A stretch of DNA of 64,000 nucleotides, taken from contig NZ_FOZM01000003.1 of NCBI RefSeq assembly GCF_900114675.1, positions 310,001 through 374,000 on the forward strand. Reading direction: 5' to 3'. Origin of the DNA: Yoonia litorea. GTDB taxonomy: Bacteria > Pseudomonadota > Alphaproteobacteria > Rhodobacterales > Rhodobacteraceae. Below, in pieces: positions 52,059 to 61,447 of the stretch. The notes under the pieces were generated by a model. It ran no database searches and was not told the DNA's origin. It saw only the letters and a program-made list of their open reading frames with translations. A program made the position numbers and the translations under genes. Numbering within the stretch: position 1 is the stretch's first letter; every line of letters starts with the position of its first letter.

Positions 52059-52403
52059 GTGCAACCTAACGTCCCATTTGACAAAAGACTGAAAGAAATT
52101 TCCCGGCGTCACGACAAGATGGCGCGTGGTGCTGTGCGTAAAGTGAATGCAGACGGGCTGATTGTTGCGCGCCCTCGCGCTTATCGCCCACGGTTTCCGC
52201 TGAAAGGCCTGTTGGTCGTACTGGCGATTGGCTTCCTCTTCAAAGGGTTCCTTTTCGCATACCTGGGCGAAACAGCCTACGCGGAACGCGTTGCTGGCCT
52301 GCAGGCAGGGTCAACGATGGAACAGGCAGGTGCATGGGTCATGCAACCTGATCCGGCGACACTGGCTGTTGCAAGCCTCTTGCAGACGATCCTGCCAGAA
52401 TAA
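52059..52403 (+). CDS. Single-span membrane protein of unknown function
   Basis: A 114-residue protein from GTG 52059, with CTGGAGG eight bases before it. A basic N-terminal cytoplasmic part (KRLKEISRRHDKMARGAVRKVNADG, YRPRFPLKG), one membrane span (LLVVLAIGFLFKGFLFAYLG), and a periplasmic tail (VAGLQAGSTMEQAGAWVMQPDPATLAVASLL). Positive-inside rule agrees. I recall similar proteins only as hypotheticals in related genomes. It converges with the DUF1127 gene. Confidence 0.62.
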   Translation: MQPNVPFDKRLKEISRRHDKMARGAVRKVNADGLIVARPRAYRPRFPLKGLLVVLAIGFLFKGFLFAYLGETAYAERVAGLQAGSTMEQAGAWVMQPDPATLAVASLLQTILPE

Positions 52404-52414
52404 TCGCACCACAG

Positions 52415-52462
52415 AACGCAAAATGGCCGCGCCTTGATCCAAGGCGCGGCCATTTGCGTTTT
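52415..52462. terminator. Bidirectional terminator between converging small genes
   Basis: Long stem: inner arms ATGGCCGCGCCTTG and CAAGGCGCGGCCAT with an ATC loop, extended by AACGCAAA and TTTGCGTT with one unmatched base. A/T tracts on both sides make it usable on both strands. Confidence 0.92.
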
Positions 52463-52472
52463 AAGCTCAGGC

Positions 52473-52682
52473 TTAGCGGGTGATACGGTCCGCGATGTCG
52501 TCGATATCACCGTAGCAAAGACCGATATCGTCCAGCTCACGTGCTGTCAGCTTGGACAGCGCCTTGCGTGTGACGCGGGCGTCGTTCCATGCGGCGACAA
52601 CGCCGAATGCAGAAACGATAGCGGTTGAGATGCGGCCTACAGAAAGGCCAACAGCGGGGCGGGATGTGTCGTAAACGGCCAT
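52473..52682 (-). CDS. DUF1127 family protein
   Basis: A 69-residue protein beginning MAVYDTSRPAVGLSVGRIS, with the family core ALSKLTARELDDIGLCYGDIDDI near the C-terminus. The RELDDIGL motif is the DUF1127 (YjiS-like) signature. In other alphaproteobacteria small arginine-rich DUF1127 proteins bind RNA or alter phosphate and carbon metabolism. The start at 52682 is eight bases after AAGGA; the ATG at 52688 is too close to it. Confidence 0.9.
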   Translation of the reverse strand: MAVYDTSRPAVGLSVGRISTAIVSAFGVVAAWNDARVTRKALSKLTARELDDIGLCYGDIDDIADRITR

Positions 52683-52763
52683 GGCCATGTTCCTTTGTTG
52701 AATGCTGCTTTGCAGCGATAATCTGATGCGGCGCATGTAGGCGGCGGCAATGACCGTGACTAG

Positions 52764-52776
52764 TGCCATTTTGGCA
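52764..52776. promoter_or_regulatory. Palindrome TGCCA-TTT-TGGCA upstream of the DUF1127 gene
   Basis: Perfect 13-base palindrome about 82 bases before the DUF1127 start, in the expected promoter area. Candidate operator only. Confidence 0.35.
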
Positions 52777-52940
52777 TGGGTCATATGCGTTTTCAGCATG
52801 CCTCATTTTTAAGCACGGGATGCCGCAAACCCCTTGTTTTCTTACCTCAGGGAATGTCGCGATTCAGCGTGGAAGTGACGCTCTTTGCCGTTTTGGCGCG
52901 GCCGCCTGATAGCTGCCTTTGCGTAACACTCTTGGTCTTT

Positions 52941-52955
52941 GTTCGCCTTTTGTGC
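52941..52955. promoter_or_regulatory. Candidate LexA (SOS) box upstream of ruvC
   Basis: GTTC-N7-GTGC, one mismatch from the alphaproteobacterial SOS box GTTC-N7-GTTC. It lies 39 bases before ruvC, the first gene of the ruvCAB resolvasome operon. Confidence 0.48.
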
Positions 52956-52993
52956 TACCGCTTTTGCAACAGAACAAAAAACAGAGGCGAGCG

Positions 52994-53500
52994 ATGCGCG
53001 TTTTGGGGATCGATCCGGGCCTGCGGAACATGGGGTGGGGAATCATTGACGTGTCAGGATCGCGGATCAGCCATGTGGCGAATGGCATTTGTCACTCTGC
53101 CGCCGGTGATCTTGCGCCACGCCTTTTGTCGCTGCATGAGCAGCTCACCGATATCTTTGAAACCTATCAGCCTGACTGTGCGGCGGTCGAACAGACCTTT
53201 GTGAACAAGGATGGGGTTGCAACCCTGAAGCTGGGGCAGGCGCGGGCCATCGCCCTGCTGGTGCCCGCACAGGCCGGAGTGCCGATTGGCGAATATGCCC
53301 CGAACGCGGTCAAGAAATCAGTTGTCGGTGTCGGTCACGCCGCCAAGCAACAAATCGAGCATATGGTGAAAATCCAGCTCCCCGGTGTGAAGCTTGCGGG
53401 GCCTGACGCCGCCGATGCGCTTGCGATTGCGATCTGTCATTCGTTTCACGCCCAATCGCAGGGCACGCTTGAGAAAGCCTTGGCGAGGGCGGGCGCATGA
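52994..53500 (+). CDS. ruvC: Crossover junction endodeoxyribonuclease RuvC
   Basis: A 168-residue Holliday-junction resolvase. RNase H-like fold with [16 protein letters not shown] (Asp7), [10 protein letters not shown] (Glu around 66), [14 protein letters not shown], and [14 protein letters not shown] holding the last Asp residues. ATG 52994 chosen with AGAGG upstream; the frame further upstream lacks homology and contains the SOS-like box. ruvA starts inside the stop codon region (four-base overlap). Confidence 0.96.
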   Translation: MRVLGIDPGLRNMGWGIIDVSGSRISHVANGICHSAAGDLAPRLLSLHEQLTDIFETYQPDCAAVEQTFVNKDGVATLKLGQARAIALLVPAQAGVPIGEYAPNAVKKSVVGVGHAAKQQIEHMVKIQLPGVKLAGPDAADALAIAICHSFHAQSQGTLEKALARAGA

Positions 53501-54159
53501 TCGGCAAGATTGCGGGCCGTCTGGATTATCGCGCCGCTGACCACGTTCTGATTGATGTGCGCGGTGTGGGCTACATTGTTTATGTCACCGACCGCGTGAT
53601 GGCCGGTCTGCCGCCAACTGGCGAGGCGGTTGCGCTTTATACCGACCTTTTGGTGCGCGAAGACAATCTGCAGCTTTTCGGTTTCACATCGCTTGTCGAG
53701 AAAGAGTGGCACCGCCTTTTGATGTCTGTGCAGGGGATCGGGGCCAAGGCCTCTATGGCGATCCTTGGCACCTTGGGGGCCGATGGTGTGAGCCGCGCCA
53801 TCGCTTTGGGGGATTGGAACGCGGTGGCAAAGGCCAAGGGCGTTGGACCCAAGACCGCGCAACGCGTGACCATCGAACTCAAGGACAAAGCGCCGTCTGT
53901 CATGGCGATGGGGGGCACTGTGTCAGAGGCGCTGGGCGATGAGGTGATCGAAGCCGATACCCCGCCGTCTCCGCGCCCCGCACGGCAGACCCCGAAAGCC
54001 AACCCGGCACAGGCCGAGGCGCTCTCGGCACTGGGCAATCTGGGCTATGCACCCGGTGAGGCGGCTAGCGCCGTGGCAGAGGCGGTTGGCGAAAACCCCG
54101 ACGCTGACACATCAGCCCTGATCCGTGCAGCCTTGAAGCTGCTTGCGCCGAAAGGGTAG
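53497..54159 (+). CDS. ruvA: Holliday junction branch migration protein RuvA
   Basis: A 220-residue protein that forms the junction-binding tetramer. N-terminal OB-fold [30 protein letters not shown], then the helix-hairpin-helix domain [17 protein letters not shown] and [19 protein letters not shown], an acidic linker (about 135-175), and a C-terminal UBA-like domain ([13 protein letters not shown]) that contacts RuvB. Coupled with ruvC by overlap; eight bases to ruvB. Confidence 0.96.
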   Translation: MIGKIAGRLDYRAADHVLIDVRGVGYIVYVTDRVMAGLPPTGEAVALYTDLLVREDNLQLFGFTSLVEKEWHRLLMSVQGIGAKASMAILGTLGADGVSRAIALGDWNAVAKAKGVGPKTAQRVTIELKDKAPSVMAMGGTVSEALGDEVIEADTPPSPRPARQTPKANPAQAEALSALGNLGYAPGEAASAVAEAVGENPDADTSALIRAALKLLAPKG

Positions 54160-54167
54160 TCAGACAT

Positions 54168-55187
54168 ATGACCCAGCCTGATCCCACATTGCGCCCTGAC
54201 CCCCAGCCAGAGGATGCCGACCGCGCCTTGCGTCCGCAGACGCTGGACGCTTTTATCGGTCAGAAAGCCGCAAGGGCGAACCTGTCGGTCTTCATTGAAA
54301 GCGCCCGCAGACGCGGCGAGGCGATGGATCATACACTGTTTCATGGCCCACCCGGGCTTGGTAAAACCACCTTGGCGCAAATCATGGCGCGCGAACTTGG
54401 CGTCAATTTCCGCATGACCTCTGGCCCGGTTCTGGCCAAGGCTGGCGACCTTGCGGCCATCCTGACCAATCTCGAAGCGCGGGACGTCCTCTTTATTGAC
54501 GAAATCCACAGGCTGAACCCGGCTGTGGAAGAGGTGCTCTATCCCGCACTTGAGGATTTCGAGCTTGATCTGGTCATCGGCGAAGGGCCAGCCGCGCGAA
54601 CCGTCCGCATTGAATTGCAGCCCTTTACGCTTGTGGGGGCAACAACACGCATGGGGTTGTTGACGACACCATTGCGGGATCGTTTTGGCATCCCCACGCG
54701 GCTTGAGTTCTATTCAGAAGATGAGCTGAACGAGATCGTCACCCGTGGTGCGCGTCTCTTGGGGGCGCCAGCCTCGCCGGAAGGTGCCCGCGAGATCGCC
54801 CGTCGTGCCCGCGGCACGCCGCGCATCGCGGGCCGTTTGCTGCGGCGGGTCGTGGATTTTGCCATCGTCGAAGGGGACGGGACGGTGACACAAGCCATCG
54901 CGGATCGGGCGCTGACCCGTCTGGGTGTGGATCATCTGGGTCTTGATAATGCCGACCGGCGGTATTTGCGCCTGATTGCGGAAAGCTATGGCGGCGGCCC
55001 TGTCGGAATCGAGACCCTGTCAGCCGCCCTCTCAGAAAGCCGTGACAGTCTGGAAGACGTGATCGAGCCTTACCTTTTGCAAAAGGGACTGATACAGCGC
55101 ACGCCGCGTGGGCGGATGCTGGCGCGGGATGCCTGGGCGCACCTGGGACTGAGCGCGCCAAAAGGGCAGAGCGATCTCTTCGGGTGA
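54168..55187 (+). CDS. ruvB: Holliday junction branch migration helicase RuvB
   Basis: A 339-residue AAA+ motor. [19 protein letters not shown], Walker A GPPGLGKT at 60-67, Walker [11 protein letters not shown], the sensor [17 protein letters not shown], the arginine-finger region [18 protein letters not shown], and C-terminal winged helix [16 protein letters not shown] are present. Standard length. Completes ruvCAB; a copy of the repeated GAGTATTT element lies right after it. Confidence 0.97.
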   Translation: MTQPDPTLRPDPQPEDADRALRPQTLDAFIGQKAARANLSVFIESARRRGEAMDHTLFHGPPGLGKTTLAQIMARELGVNFRMTSGPVLAKAGDLAAILTNLEARDVLFIDEIHRLNPAVEEVLYPALEDFELDLVIGEGPAARTVRIELQPFTLVGATTRMGLLTTPLRDRFGIPTRLEFYSEDELNEIVTRGARLLGAPASPEGAREIARRARGTPRIAGRLLRRVVDFAIVEGDGTVTQAIADRALTRLGVDHLGLDNADRRYLRLIAESYGGGPVGIETLSAALSESRDSLEDVIEPYLLQKGLIQRTPRGRMLARDAWAHLGLSAPKGQSDLFG

Positions 55188-55207
55188 AACGCCGGAGCCT
55201 CCGGCGG

Positions 55208-55233
55208 GAGTATTTGAGGCAAAATGATGATGG
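55208..55233 (+). repeat. Intergenic element GAGTATTT-NN-GGCAAAATGATG, copy 3
   Basis: GAGTATTT, GA, GGCAAAATGATG, ATGG. This copy is preceded by a GCCGGAG-C-CTCCGGC hairpin (55191-55205) and contains the possible start codons of the next gene, so the ATGATGATG of that gene belongs to the element. Confidence 0.7.
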
Positions 55234-55838
55234 ATACGTATTTCACCCGATCAGACGGCGGCTATGTGTTTGCCCGTTGGGGCCGCCCTATTGTGCCGGT
55301 GGTTTTTGGCGTTCAGGACGAAACACTCTCCGTCTTTAAAGGCGCGATCGAGGCTGTTGTGGCCCTTGCCGGTCACAAGATGGCCGAGACCGATCCGGAG
55401 CTTGGCGCGAACCTGATGGTTTTTTTCTGCCGCGACTGGGCGGAACTGACGGAGGTGCCGCATCTTGACAGTCTGGTGCCTGATCTGGGACCGCTTGTTG
55501 CAAAGCTGGATCAGGCGGAGGCCAATCAATATCGTATCTTCCGGTTTGACGAGGCTGGCGCAATTCGCGCGGCCTTCGTGTTCTTGCGCATGGATGCGCA
55601 TCTTGAGGCTGTCTCGGCTGACACGCTTGCGCTTAGTCAGGCGGTGCAGACAATCCTGCTGTGGTCTGATCTCGCCTTCACTGATCAATCGCCTCTGGCG
55701 GCCATTGACGGCAAAACGGTGTTGCGGCCTGAGGTGGCCGACGTGATCCGTGCAGCCTATGATCCGGTGATGCCGTCCTTCGCCAATGACCCGTCACATG
55801 CCTTGCGCCTTGCCGCGCGCATTCAGGTGCCGCAATGA
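55224..55838 (+). CDS. Conserved hypothetical protein between ruvB and ybgC
   Basis: About 204 residues, starting at any of three consecutive ATGs (55224, 55227, 55230) lying inside the repeated element; the best spacing to GAGG favours the later two. No signal peptide or membrane span. Sequence features: YVFARWGRPIVPVVFGVQDETL, the MVFFCRDWAELTEVPHL block, and AVSADTLALSQAVQTILLWSDLAF. I recall it as a hypothetical in this position in related genomes, with no family. Ends four bases into ybgC. Confidence 0.7.
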   Translation: MMMDTYFTRSDGGYVFARWGRPIVPVVFGVQDETLSVFKGAIEAVVALAGHKMAETDPELGANLMVFFCRDWAELTEVPHLDSLVPDLGPLVAKLDQAEANQYRIFRFDEAGAIRAAFVFLRMDAHLEAVSADTLALSQAVQTILLWSDLAFTDQSPLAAIDGKTVLRPEVADVIRAAYDPVMPSFANDPSHALRLAARIQVPQ

Positions 55839-56221
55839 CCCATCGTTTTGCACTTCGCGTCTATTACGAAGACACCGATCTTGCAGGCATTGTCTATTAT
55901 GCCAACTATCTCAAGTTCATTGAACGCGCGCGCAGCGAGTGGGTGCGCGAACTGGGGATTGATCAGGCGCAGATGAAAGCCGACGGTCTGGTCTTTGCCG
56001 TCCGCCGCGTCGAAGCCGACTATCTGTCACCGGCCCGCTATGACGACGAACTCTGTGTCGAGACCACCATGCAGCCTGGCTCTGGCGCACGCCTCATCGT
56101 CAAGCAGGACGTCAAACGTGGCGAGACGGTCCTTTTCTCGGCGGTCGTTACCATCATCTGCATGACAACAGAGGGGGCCGTGGCCCGTCTGCCAGCGGTG
56201 ATCCGCCAATTTGTCCACTGA
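55835..56221 (+). CDS. ybgC: Tol-Pal system-associated acyl-CoA thioesterase YbgC
   Basis: A 128-residue hot-dog-fold thioesterase. RVYYEDTDLAGIVYYANYLKFIERAR carries the active-site Asp and YANYLKF motif; VRRVEADYLSPARYDDEL and the GARLIVKQDVKRG strand follow. In the Tol-Pal gene order, YbgC hydrolyses short-chain acyl-CoAs or interacts with fatty-acid proteins; its precise role in envelope work is unsettled. Overlaps the previous gene by four bases. Confidence 0.94.
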   Translation: MTHRFALRVYYEDTDLAGIVYYANYLKFIERARSEWVRELGIDQAQMKADGLVFAVRRVEADYLSPARYDDELCVETTMQPGSGARLIVKQDVKRGETVLFSAVVTIICMTTEGAVARLPAVIRQFVH

Positions 56222-56333
56222 TCTGCCAGCTCATTTCGCAGATGTGATGAGGGATGTATTGGATTTCTGCCGCCAGGTAGCGTAATCTCTTGCCATACCA
56301 GAGCCCTCAAAGGGCCGCAGACAGAGCAGGCAA

Positions 56334-57008
56334 ATGGAAGCAGCACACGAATTTACCATGTGGGCGTTGTTCGCGCGCGCCACGATTACCGTTAAAATCG
56401 TCATGATCATGTTGGTGGCAGCTTCCGTCTGGTGCTGGGCTGTGATCATCGACAAGACATTGCAATACCGCAAAGCACGGGCTGAAGCGGCCGTGTTTGA
56501 CAGGGCATTCTGGTCGGGTGAGCCGCTCGACGGGCTTTTCGAACAGATCGGCACTGATCCTGATGGCGCATCGGAGAAAATCTTTGCCGCAGGCATGTCT
56601 GAATGGCGACGGTCCCATCGCGACGATGGCGGGTTGATTGCCAATGCCACCGCACGCATCGACCGGTCCATGGATGTGGCGATCGCGAAAGAGGCGTCAC
56701 GGTTGCAAAAAGGGTTGCCGATTTTGGCCACGGTGGGGTCGACCGCACCGTTTGTGGGACTCTTCGGGACGGTCTGGGGCATTATGAACGCCTTTATCGA
56801 GATCGCCGAAGCGCAGACGACCAACCTCGCCGTTGTGGCCCCCGGCATTGCCGAGGCGCTGCTGGCCACGGGTCTTGGTCTTTTGGCGGCGATCCCGGCG
56901 GTGATCTACTACAACAAGTTTTCTGCAGATAGTGACCAGATCGTCGGCGGCTACGAGGCCTTTGCCGACGAATTCGCCACGATCCTCAGCCGCCAGTTGG
57001 ATAGCTGA
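56334..57008 (+). CDS. tolQ: Tol-Pal system protein TolQ
   Basis: A 224-residue inner-membrane proton-channel protein of the ExbB/MotA kind. Three helices: the first at about 15-35 (TVKIVMIMLVAASVWCWAVI), the others in LPILATVGSTAPFVGLFGTVWGIMNAF and APGIAEALLATGLGLLAAIPAVIYYNKF. The GTVWGIMNAF and APGIAEAL motifs are family markers. It energises TolA with TolR. Begins 112 bases after ybgC. Confidence 0.96.
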   Translation: MEAAHEFTMWALFARATITVKIVMIMLVAASVWCWAVIIDKTLQYRKARAEAAVFDRAFWSGEPLDGLFEQIGTDPDGASEKIFAAGMSEWRRSHRDDGGLIANATARIDRSMDVAIAKEASRLQKGLPILATVGSTAPFVGLFGTVWGIMNAFIEIAEAQTTNLAVVAPGIAEALLATGLGLLAAIPAVIYYNKFSADSDQIVGGYEAFADEFATILSRQLDS

Positions 57009-57010
57009 TT

Positions 57011-57484
57011 ATGGGCGGTGGTATTCTGGAAAGCGGCGGCGGTGACGGCGGCAGACGGCGTCGCAGACGTGCCCGCCGTGGCAAGCCGATGTCGGAAATC
57101 AACGTCACCCCCTTTGTAGACGTGATGATGGTGCTTTTGATCATCTTCATGGTCGCCGCCCCGCTGTCGGTCGTGGGCGTGCCTGTGGAGTTGCCGGAAA
57201 CGGCGGCGACGGCTTTGCCAGGTGATGAGGAAGAGCCATTGACGGTCACCATCACCGACGATGGCCGCGTGATGATCCAGGAAACCGAAACCGACGAGGC
57301 GACCTTGGTGACCCGGTTGCAGGCGATTGCAGCCGAGCGGGAAAGTGACAAGATCTTCCTGCGTGCGGACGGGCGCAATGACTGGAACCGCGTGGCCACG
57401 ATTATGGGGCTGTTGAACGCCGGCGGCTTTTCCGACATCGGTCTGGTCACGGACACCATGCCAACGGATGGTGCAGGCGGATAA
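57011..57484 (+). CDS. tolR: Tol-Pal system protein TolR
   Basis: A 157-residue protein. A glycine/arginine-rich N-terminus (GGGILESGGGDGGRRRRRRARRG) is followed by the signature MSEINVTPFVDVMMVLLIIFMVAAP with the channel-lining Asp, and a periplasmic domain ending around PTDGAGG. It pairs with TolQ. The basic N-terminal segment is long but consistent with alphaproteobacterial TolR. Separated by two bases from tolQ. Confidence 0.95.
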   Translation: MGGGILESGGGDGGRRRRRRARRGKPMSEINVTPFVDVMMVLLIIFMVAAPLSVVGVPVELPETAATALPGDEEEPLTVTITDDGRVMIQETETDEATLVTRLQAIAAERESDKIFLRADGRNDWNRVATIMGLLNAGGFSDIGLVTDTMPTDGAGG

Positions 57485-57487
57485 GCC

Positions 57488-58591
57488 ATGGCGACCCCGG
57501 GCACATTCATTTCGACAGCAGGCCATATCGGTCTGATCGGCTGGCTGATTGTCGGCTGGGGGATGAATGCCGAACCGTTGCGGATCGAGACGATGGATGT
57601 CTCGGTGATTTCGGGTGAGGAATTCGACCAGATGCGGGCGGCAAGGACACCCGTGCCCGGGGCCAATCCTCCTGACGCGCCTGTTATCCCTGCGATCAAC
57701 CCCGCCCCGCCCGAAGCGCCGGCCCCCGAGCCGCCAAGCGAGGTTGCGCCGGTGCCAGAGCCGGTGACGCCGCCTGAAAGCGAAACGCCGCCGCCACCGC
57801 CGCCTCAGCCGGTCGAGACGGATGTTGCTGATGACCTTCCTGCGACGCCCGTGACACCTGAAGCGCCGCCGCCTCTGCCTGATCTGCCACAAAGCGACAC
57901 GCCCACGCCGCCGCGTGCGCCGACGGTTGCCTCGCAGATCACGGCGCCACCGCCGCCTGATGCGACCGTCGATGACGTTGTGCGTGACGCCGTGGTTCCC
58001 GACGAGACATCCTCGGCTGACGTGCGTGCCGACGAACAGGAGGCAACAGCCCCAGAGGAAACGACGACCCAGATCGTGATCGACGATCTGGCGCCTTCAA
58101 CATCAGTGCGCCCCATGACACGTCCCAACCGTCCGACCCCGCCGCGCGAGAACGCAACGGCCGTGGCTGAAACGCCGGACCCTGATCCTGCGCCCGTGGC
58201 TGATGATGTGGCGGCCGCGTTGGAGCAGGCATTGGAGACGACACAGCCGTCTGCGCCTGCGGTGCCTGCCGGTCCGCCTATGACAGGAGCAGAGCGTGAC
58301 AGTTTCCGTATTGCGGTGAACCGCTGCTGGAACGTGGACCCCGGGTCTGTTGCCGCACGTGTGACCGTCGAAGTGGGCTTCAGTCTCGAGCGGGATGGAA
58401 CAGTGCGCGGCGGGGATGTCAGGCTGTTGTCATCCGATGGCGACGCATCTGCGACCCAGACAGCCTTTGAGGCCGCACGCCGCGCGATCTTGCGGTGCCA
58501 GTCGGGAGGCTACGATCTTCCGGCTGAGAAATACGACCAGTGGCAGGATGTGGTGATTACATTTGATCCCAGTGGGATGCGACTGAGATAG
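57488..58591 (+). CDS. tolA: TolA-like envelope protein
   Basis: A 367-residue protein with a short N-terminal membrane anchor (about 10-27, ISTAGHIGLIGWLIVGWGM) in the usual TolA position. The middle (about 50-255) is unusually rich in Pro, Glu, Asp, Ala and Thr (for example ESETPPPPPPQPVETD) instead of the helical Lys/Ala/Glu-rich domain of enterobacterial TolA. The C-terminal domain (about 270-367, RIAVNRCWNVDPG, VTVEVGFSLERDGTVRGG, ARRAILRCQSGGYDLP with paired cysteines) is the TonB/TolA-C fold. It links TolQR to Pal across the periplasm. Confidence 0.88.
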   Translation: MATPGTFISTAGHIGLIGWLIVGWGMNAEPLRIETMDVSVISGEEFDQMRAARTPVPGANPPDAPVIPAINPAPPEAPAPEPPSEVAPVPEPVTPPESETPPPPPPQPVETDVADDLPATPVTPEAPPPLPDLPQSDTPTPPRAPTVASQITAPPPPDATVDDVVRDAVVPDETSSADVRADEQEATAPEETTTQIVIDDLAPSTSVRPMTRPNRPTPPRENATAVAETPDPDPAPVADDVAAALEQALETTQPSAPAVPAGPPMTGAERDSFRIAVNRCWNVDPGSVAARVTVEVGFSLERDGTVRGGDVRLLSSDGDASATQTAFEAARRAILRCQSGGYDLPAEKYDQWQDVVITFDPSGMRLR

Positions 58592-58694
58592 GCGAAACCA
58601 TGCGCAGGTGACACATCATGTGTTTTTCCCCCTGCACATTTGGCACAGAAAGGACAGGTTGGGCCGCAGGTCCGACAGGTGAAGTGAGGCAAAG

Positions 58695-60011
58695 ATGATG
58701 AAACGATTTTTGAGTGTGCTACTGGCGCTGATGTTGGCCGGACCTGTGTTGGCGCAGGGAGGACCGCTGCGCCTGACCATTACCGACGGTGTGATCGAAC
58801 CTATCACCTTTGCTGCGCCGCGCTTTGAGGTGGAAACGCCAGGCGCGGAAGGTGTCGCCAGCGATATCTCGCGTTTGGTCGTGCAGGACCTTGCCGGTAC
58901 GGGTTTGTTCCGTGAGGTTCCGTCGACGGCGTTCATTTCGCAGATCACGTCTTTTGCCCAGCCCGTCGCTTTTGCCGATTGGCGCGCGATCAATGCCCAA
59001 GCCCTGATTGTGGGCGCGGTTGCGGTCAGCGGTGAACAGATGACTGTGAAGTTCCGTCTCTACGATGTGTTCTCTGGTCAGGAGCTTGGACAGGGGCTGC
59101 AATTTGCAGGAACGACAAGCGGTTGGCGTCGCGTGGCCCATAAGGTCGCTGACGCCGTCTATAGCCGGATCACCGGCGAAGGCGGCTATTTTGACAGCCG
59201 CGTTGTATTCGTTGCTGAGAGTGGACCCAAGGATAACAGGCAAAAGCGGCTTGCGATCATGGATTATGACGGGGCGAATGTGCAGTTCCTGACAGACAGC
59301 AGCAGTATTGTGCTTGCCCCGCGCTTTTCGCCCAACGGGGACCGGGTTCTTTATACCAGCTTCGAGTCAGGCTTCCCGCGCATCAACGTGCTCAACGTTG
59401 CAACCGTCGGGCGCCAGCAGCTTGCAACCGCACCCGGCGAGATGGCCTTTTCGCCACGGTTTTCACGCGACGGTCAATCGGTGATCTATAGCCTGTCCAA
59501 CGGCGGGAATACCGACATCTATCGCACTGACCTCAACACCGGTCAGCATTTGCGCCTGACCTCTGCCCCGTCAATCGAAACGGCGCCGAGCCTGTCACCG
59601 GATGGATCGCAGATCGTGTTTGAAAGCGACCGGTCGGGCACACAGCAGCTTTACGTCATGTCGGCCAATGGCGGCGAGGCGCGGCGGATTTCTTTCGGAC
59701 CGGGGCGCTATGGCACGCCTGTCTGGTCGCCGCGTGGTGATCTGGTAGCCTTTACCAAGCAGAACGCCGGACGCTTCCATATCGGCGTGATGCGCCTTGA
59801 CGGATCAGAAGAACGCTTGCTGACGTCATCGTTTCTAGATGAGGGGCCGACTTGGTCGCCGAACGGACGCGTGATCATGTTCAGCCGCGAAACCCAAGGG
59901 GCTACCGGCGCAAGTTCGATCTATTCCGTCGATATCTCAGGCCGCAATCTGAGGGCGGTTCCGTTGCAGGGCGGCGCATCCGATCCGTCGTGGGGACCAT
60001 TGCAGCCATAA
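58695..60011 (+). CDS. tolB: Tol-Pal system beta-propeller protein TolB
   Basis: A 438-residue periplasmic protein with signal peptide [21 protein letters not shown]; the ATG at 58698 is an equally good start. An N-terminal domain (about 25-170) precedes a WD40-like propeller whose blades show repeats such as [44 protein letters not shown], and [13 protein letters not shown]. TolB carries contacts between TolA and Pal. It follows tolA by about 100 bases. Confidence 0.96.
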   Translation: MMKRFLSVLLALMLAGPVLAQGGPLRLTITDGVIEPITFAAPRFEVETPGAEGVASDISRLVVQDLAGTGLFREVPSTAFISQITSFAQPVAFADWRAINAQALIVGAVAVSGEQMTVKFRLYDVFSGQELGQGLQFAGTTSGWRRVAHKVADAVYSRITGEGGYFDSRVVFVAESGPKDNRQKRLAIMDYDGANVQFLTDSSSIVLAPRFSPNGDRVLYTSFESGFPRINVLNVATVGRQQLATAPGEMAFSPRFSRDGQSVIYSLSNGGNTDIYRTDLNTGQHLRLTSAPSIETAPSLSPDGSQIVFESDRSGTQQLYVMSANGGEARRISFGPGRYGTPVWSPRGDLVAFTKQNAGRFHIGVMRLDGSEERLLTSSFLDEGPTWSPNGRVIMFSRETQGATGASSIYSVDISGRNLRAVPLQGGASDPSWGPLQP

Positions 60012-60086
60012 AGATGTGTGATTCCCCAAGCGGAAATCCCGTGCTAGATTGGGGCCAATAACAATAACGCGCAGTTCATATACAGG

Positions 60087-60614
60087 ATGAAACCGATGAC
60101 ATTTTTGACCAAAACGGCGGCAGCCTTGCTGATTTTGACCACGGCAGCCTGCACCAATCCCGACCGGCTTGGCGGCGGCGGGCTGAACGGGCAGGGCGCT
60201 GCAGGTGCGAACGCCGGACTGAGCGGCGCTGCCAGCGACCCCAGCAGCCCGGCTTTCTTTAACCAGACAATTGGGGATCGCGTTCTCTTTGCTGTTGATC
60301 AGTCCACCATCACACCCGAAGGCCGCGCCATTCTTGACGGTCAGGCGCAGTGGCTTCTCGCCAATTCTGACTATCGCGCTGTGATCGAAGGACACGCAGA
60401 CGAGCAGGGCACACGTGAATATAACCTTGCCTTGGGCTTCCGCCGTGCAAACGCTGTGCGCGAATACCTTGTCTCGCGCGGGGTGCCGGCTGGCCGTCTT
60501 GAGGTCACAAGCTACGGTAAAGAGCGCCCGATCGAAATCTGCTCGAACGAATCCTGCTATGCGCAGAACCGTCGGGCGGTTACGGTGCTGTCATTCTCGG
60601 CTATTACTAGCTGA
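60087..60614 (+). CDS. pal: Peptidoglycan-associated lipoprotein Pal
   Basis: A 175-residue lipoprotein. Signal MKPMTFLTKTAAALLILTTAAC has the lipidated Cys at about residue 22 (start at 60087 or 60096). The C-terminal OmpA-like domain binds peptidoglycan: VIEGHADEQGTREYNLALGFRRANAVREYLVSRGV, and the GKERPIEICSNESCYAQNRRAVTVL end. A Gly/Ala-rich linker sits between. Anchors the outer membrane to the cell wall as part of Tol-Pal. Confidence 0.97.
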   Translation: MKPMTFLTKTAAALLILTTAACTNPDRLGGGGLNGQGAAGANAGLSGAASDPSSPAFFNQTIGDRVLFAVDQSTITPEGRAILDGQAQWLLANSDYRAVIEGHADEQGTREYNLALGFRRANAVREYLVSRGVPAGRLEVTSYGKERPIEICSNESCYAQNRRAVTVLSFSAITS

Positions 60615-60634
60615 TCAAGACCGAAGGACCTTCC

Positions 60635-61447
60635 ATGTTGCATCGTATTGCTGTTGCTTGTGCTCTGTTGCTGACTCCGCTTCCTGCTTTTGCGCAGAAC
60701 GAGACCTTGGCAGATATACGTCAGCAGTTGACGGTGCTTTATGTGGAGGTCCAGCGCCTGCAACGCGAGCTGTCCACGACCGGCGGGCTGAATGCCGGTG
60801 TGGCTGGCAATACGCCGCTGGAACGCCTTGATGCGATCGAAGCGGAGTTGCAGCGGTTGACCGCGAATGCCGAGCAGCAGGAATTCCGGATCAACCGGAT
60901 CACCGCTGACGCAAACAACCGCATTGGTGATCTGAACTTCCGGCTTTGCGAGTTGGAGCCTTCTTGCGACATTGGCCAGTTGGCCGAAACACCGCTGGCG
61001 GGTCTTGAACCGCAGGCAAACCCGACATTGCCACCGGCACAGGACCCCGCCGCACCAGCGCTTGCCGTGGGTGAACAGGGCGATTTCGATACAGCGCAGG
61101 CAGCGCTTGCCAATGGCGATTATCAGGCCGCTGCAGATCTGCTTGCCAACTTCACGGCGAACTATCCTGGCAGCCCGCTCACGGCACAGGTGCAATTCCT
61201 GCGTGGTGAGGCGCTTGAGGGACTTGGCCAGATTACAGATGCCGCACGGGCATACCTTGAAGCGTTCTCCGGTGACCCTGCCGGACCGCTGGCACCAGAG
61301 GCACTTTACAAACTGGGGGCGTCTTTGGGGCGCATCGGGCAAACGCAGGATGCCTGCCTGACACTGGCAGAGGTCAACGTGCGCTTCCCCGGTGATCCGA
61401 TGGTGTCGGTCGCGCAGGCCGAGATGCAAGCCTTGGGATGCCAGTAA
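60635..61447 (+). CDS. cpoB: Tol-Pal system protein CpoB (YbgF)
   Basis: A 270-residue periplasmic protein. Signal peptide MLHRIAVACALLLTPLPAFAQ, then a helical N-terminal coiled-coil part (about 24-115, rich in Gln/Glu/Arg, with the trimer-forming LQRELSTTGG and LDAIEAELQRLTANAEQQEFRI), a linker, and TPR-like repeats from about 150 (AQAALANGDYQAAADLLANFTANYPGS, then ARAYLEAFSGDPAGPLAPEALYKLG). It coordinates PBP1B and Tol-Pal in cell division where studied. Overlaps tilS by ten bases. Confidence 0.93.
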   Translation: MLHRIAVACALLLTPLPAFAQNETLADIRQQLTVLYVEVQRLQRELSTTGGLNAGVAGNTPLERLDAIEAELQRLTANAEQQEFRINRITADANNRIGDLNFRLCELEPSCDIGQLAETPLAGLEPQANPTLPPAQDPAAPALAVGEQGDFDTAQAALANGDYQAAADLLANFTANYPGSPLTAQVQFLRGEALEGLGQITDAARAYLEAFSGDPAGPLAPEALYKLGASLGRIGQTQDACLTLAEVNVRFPGDPMVSVAQAEMQALGCQ

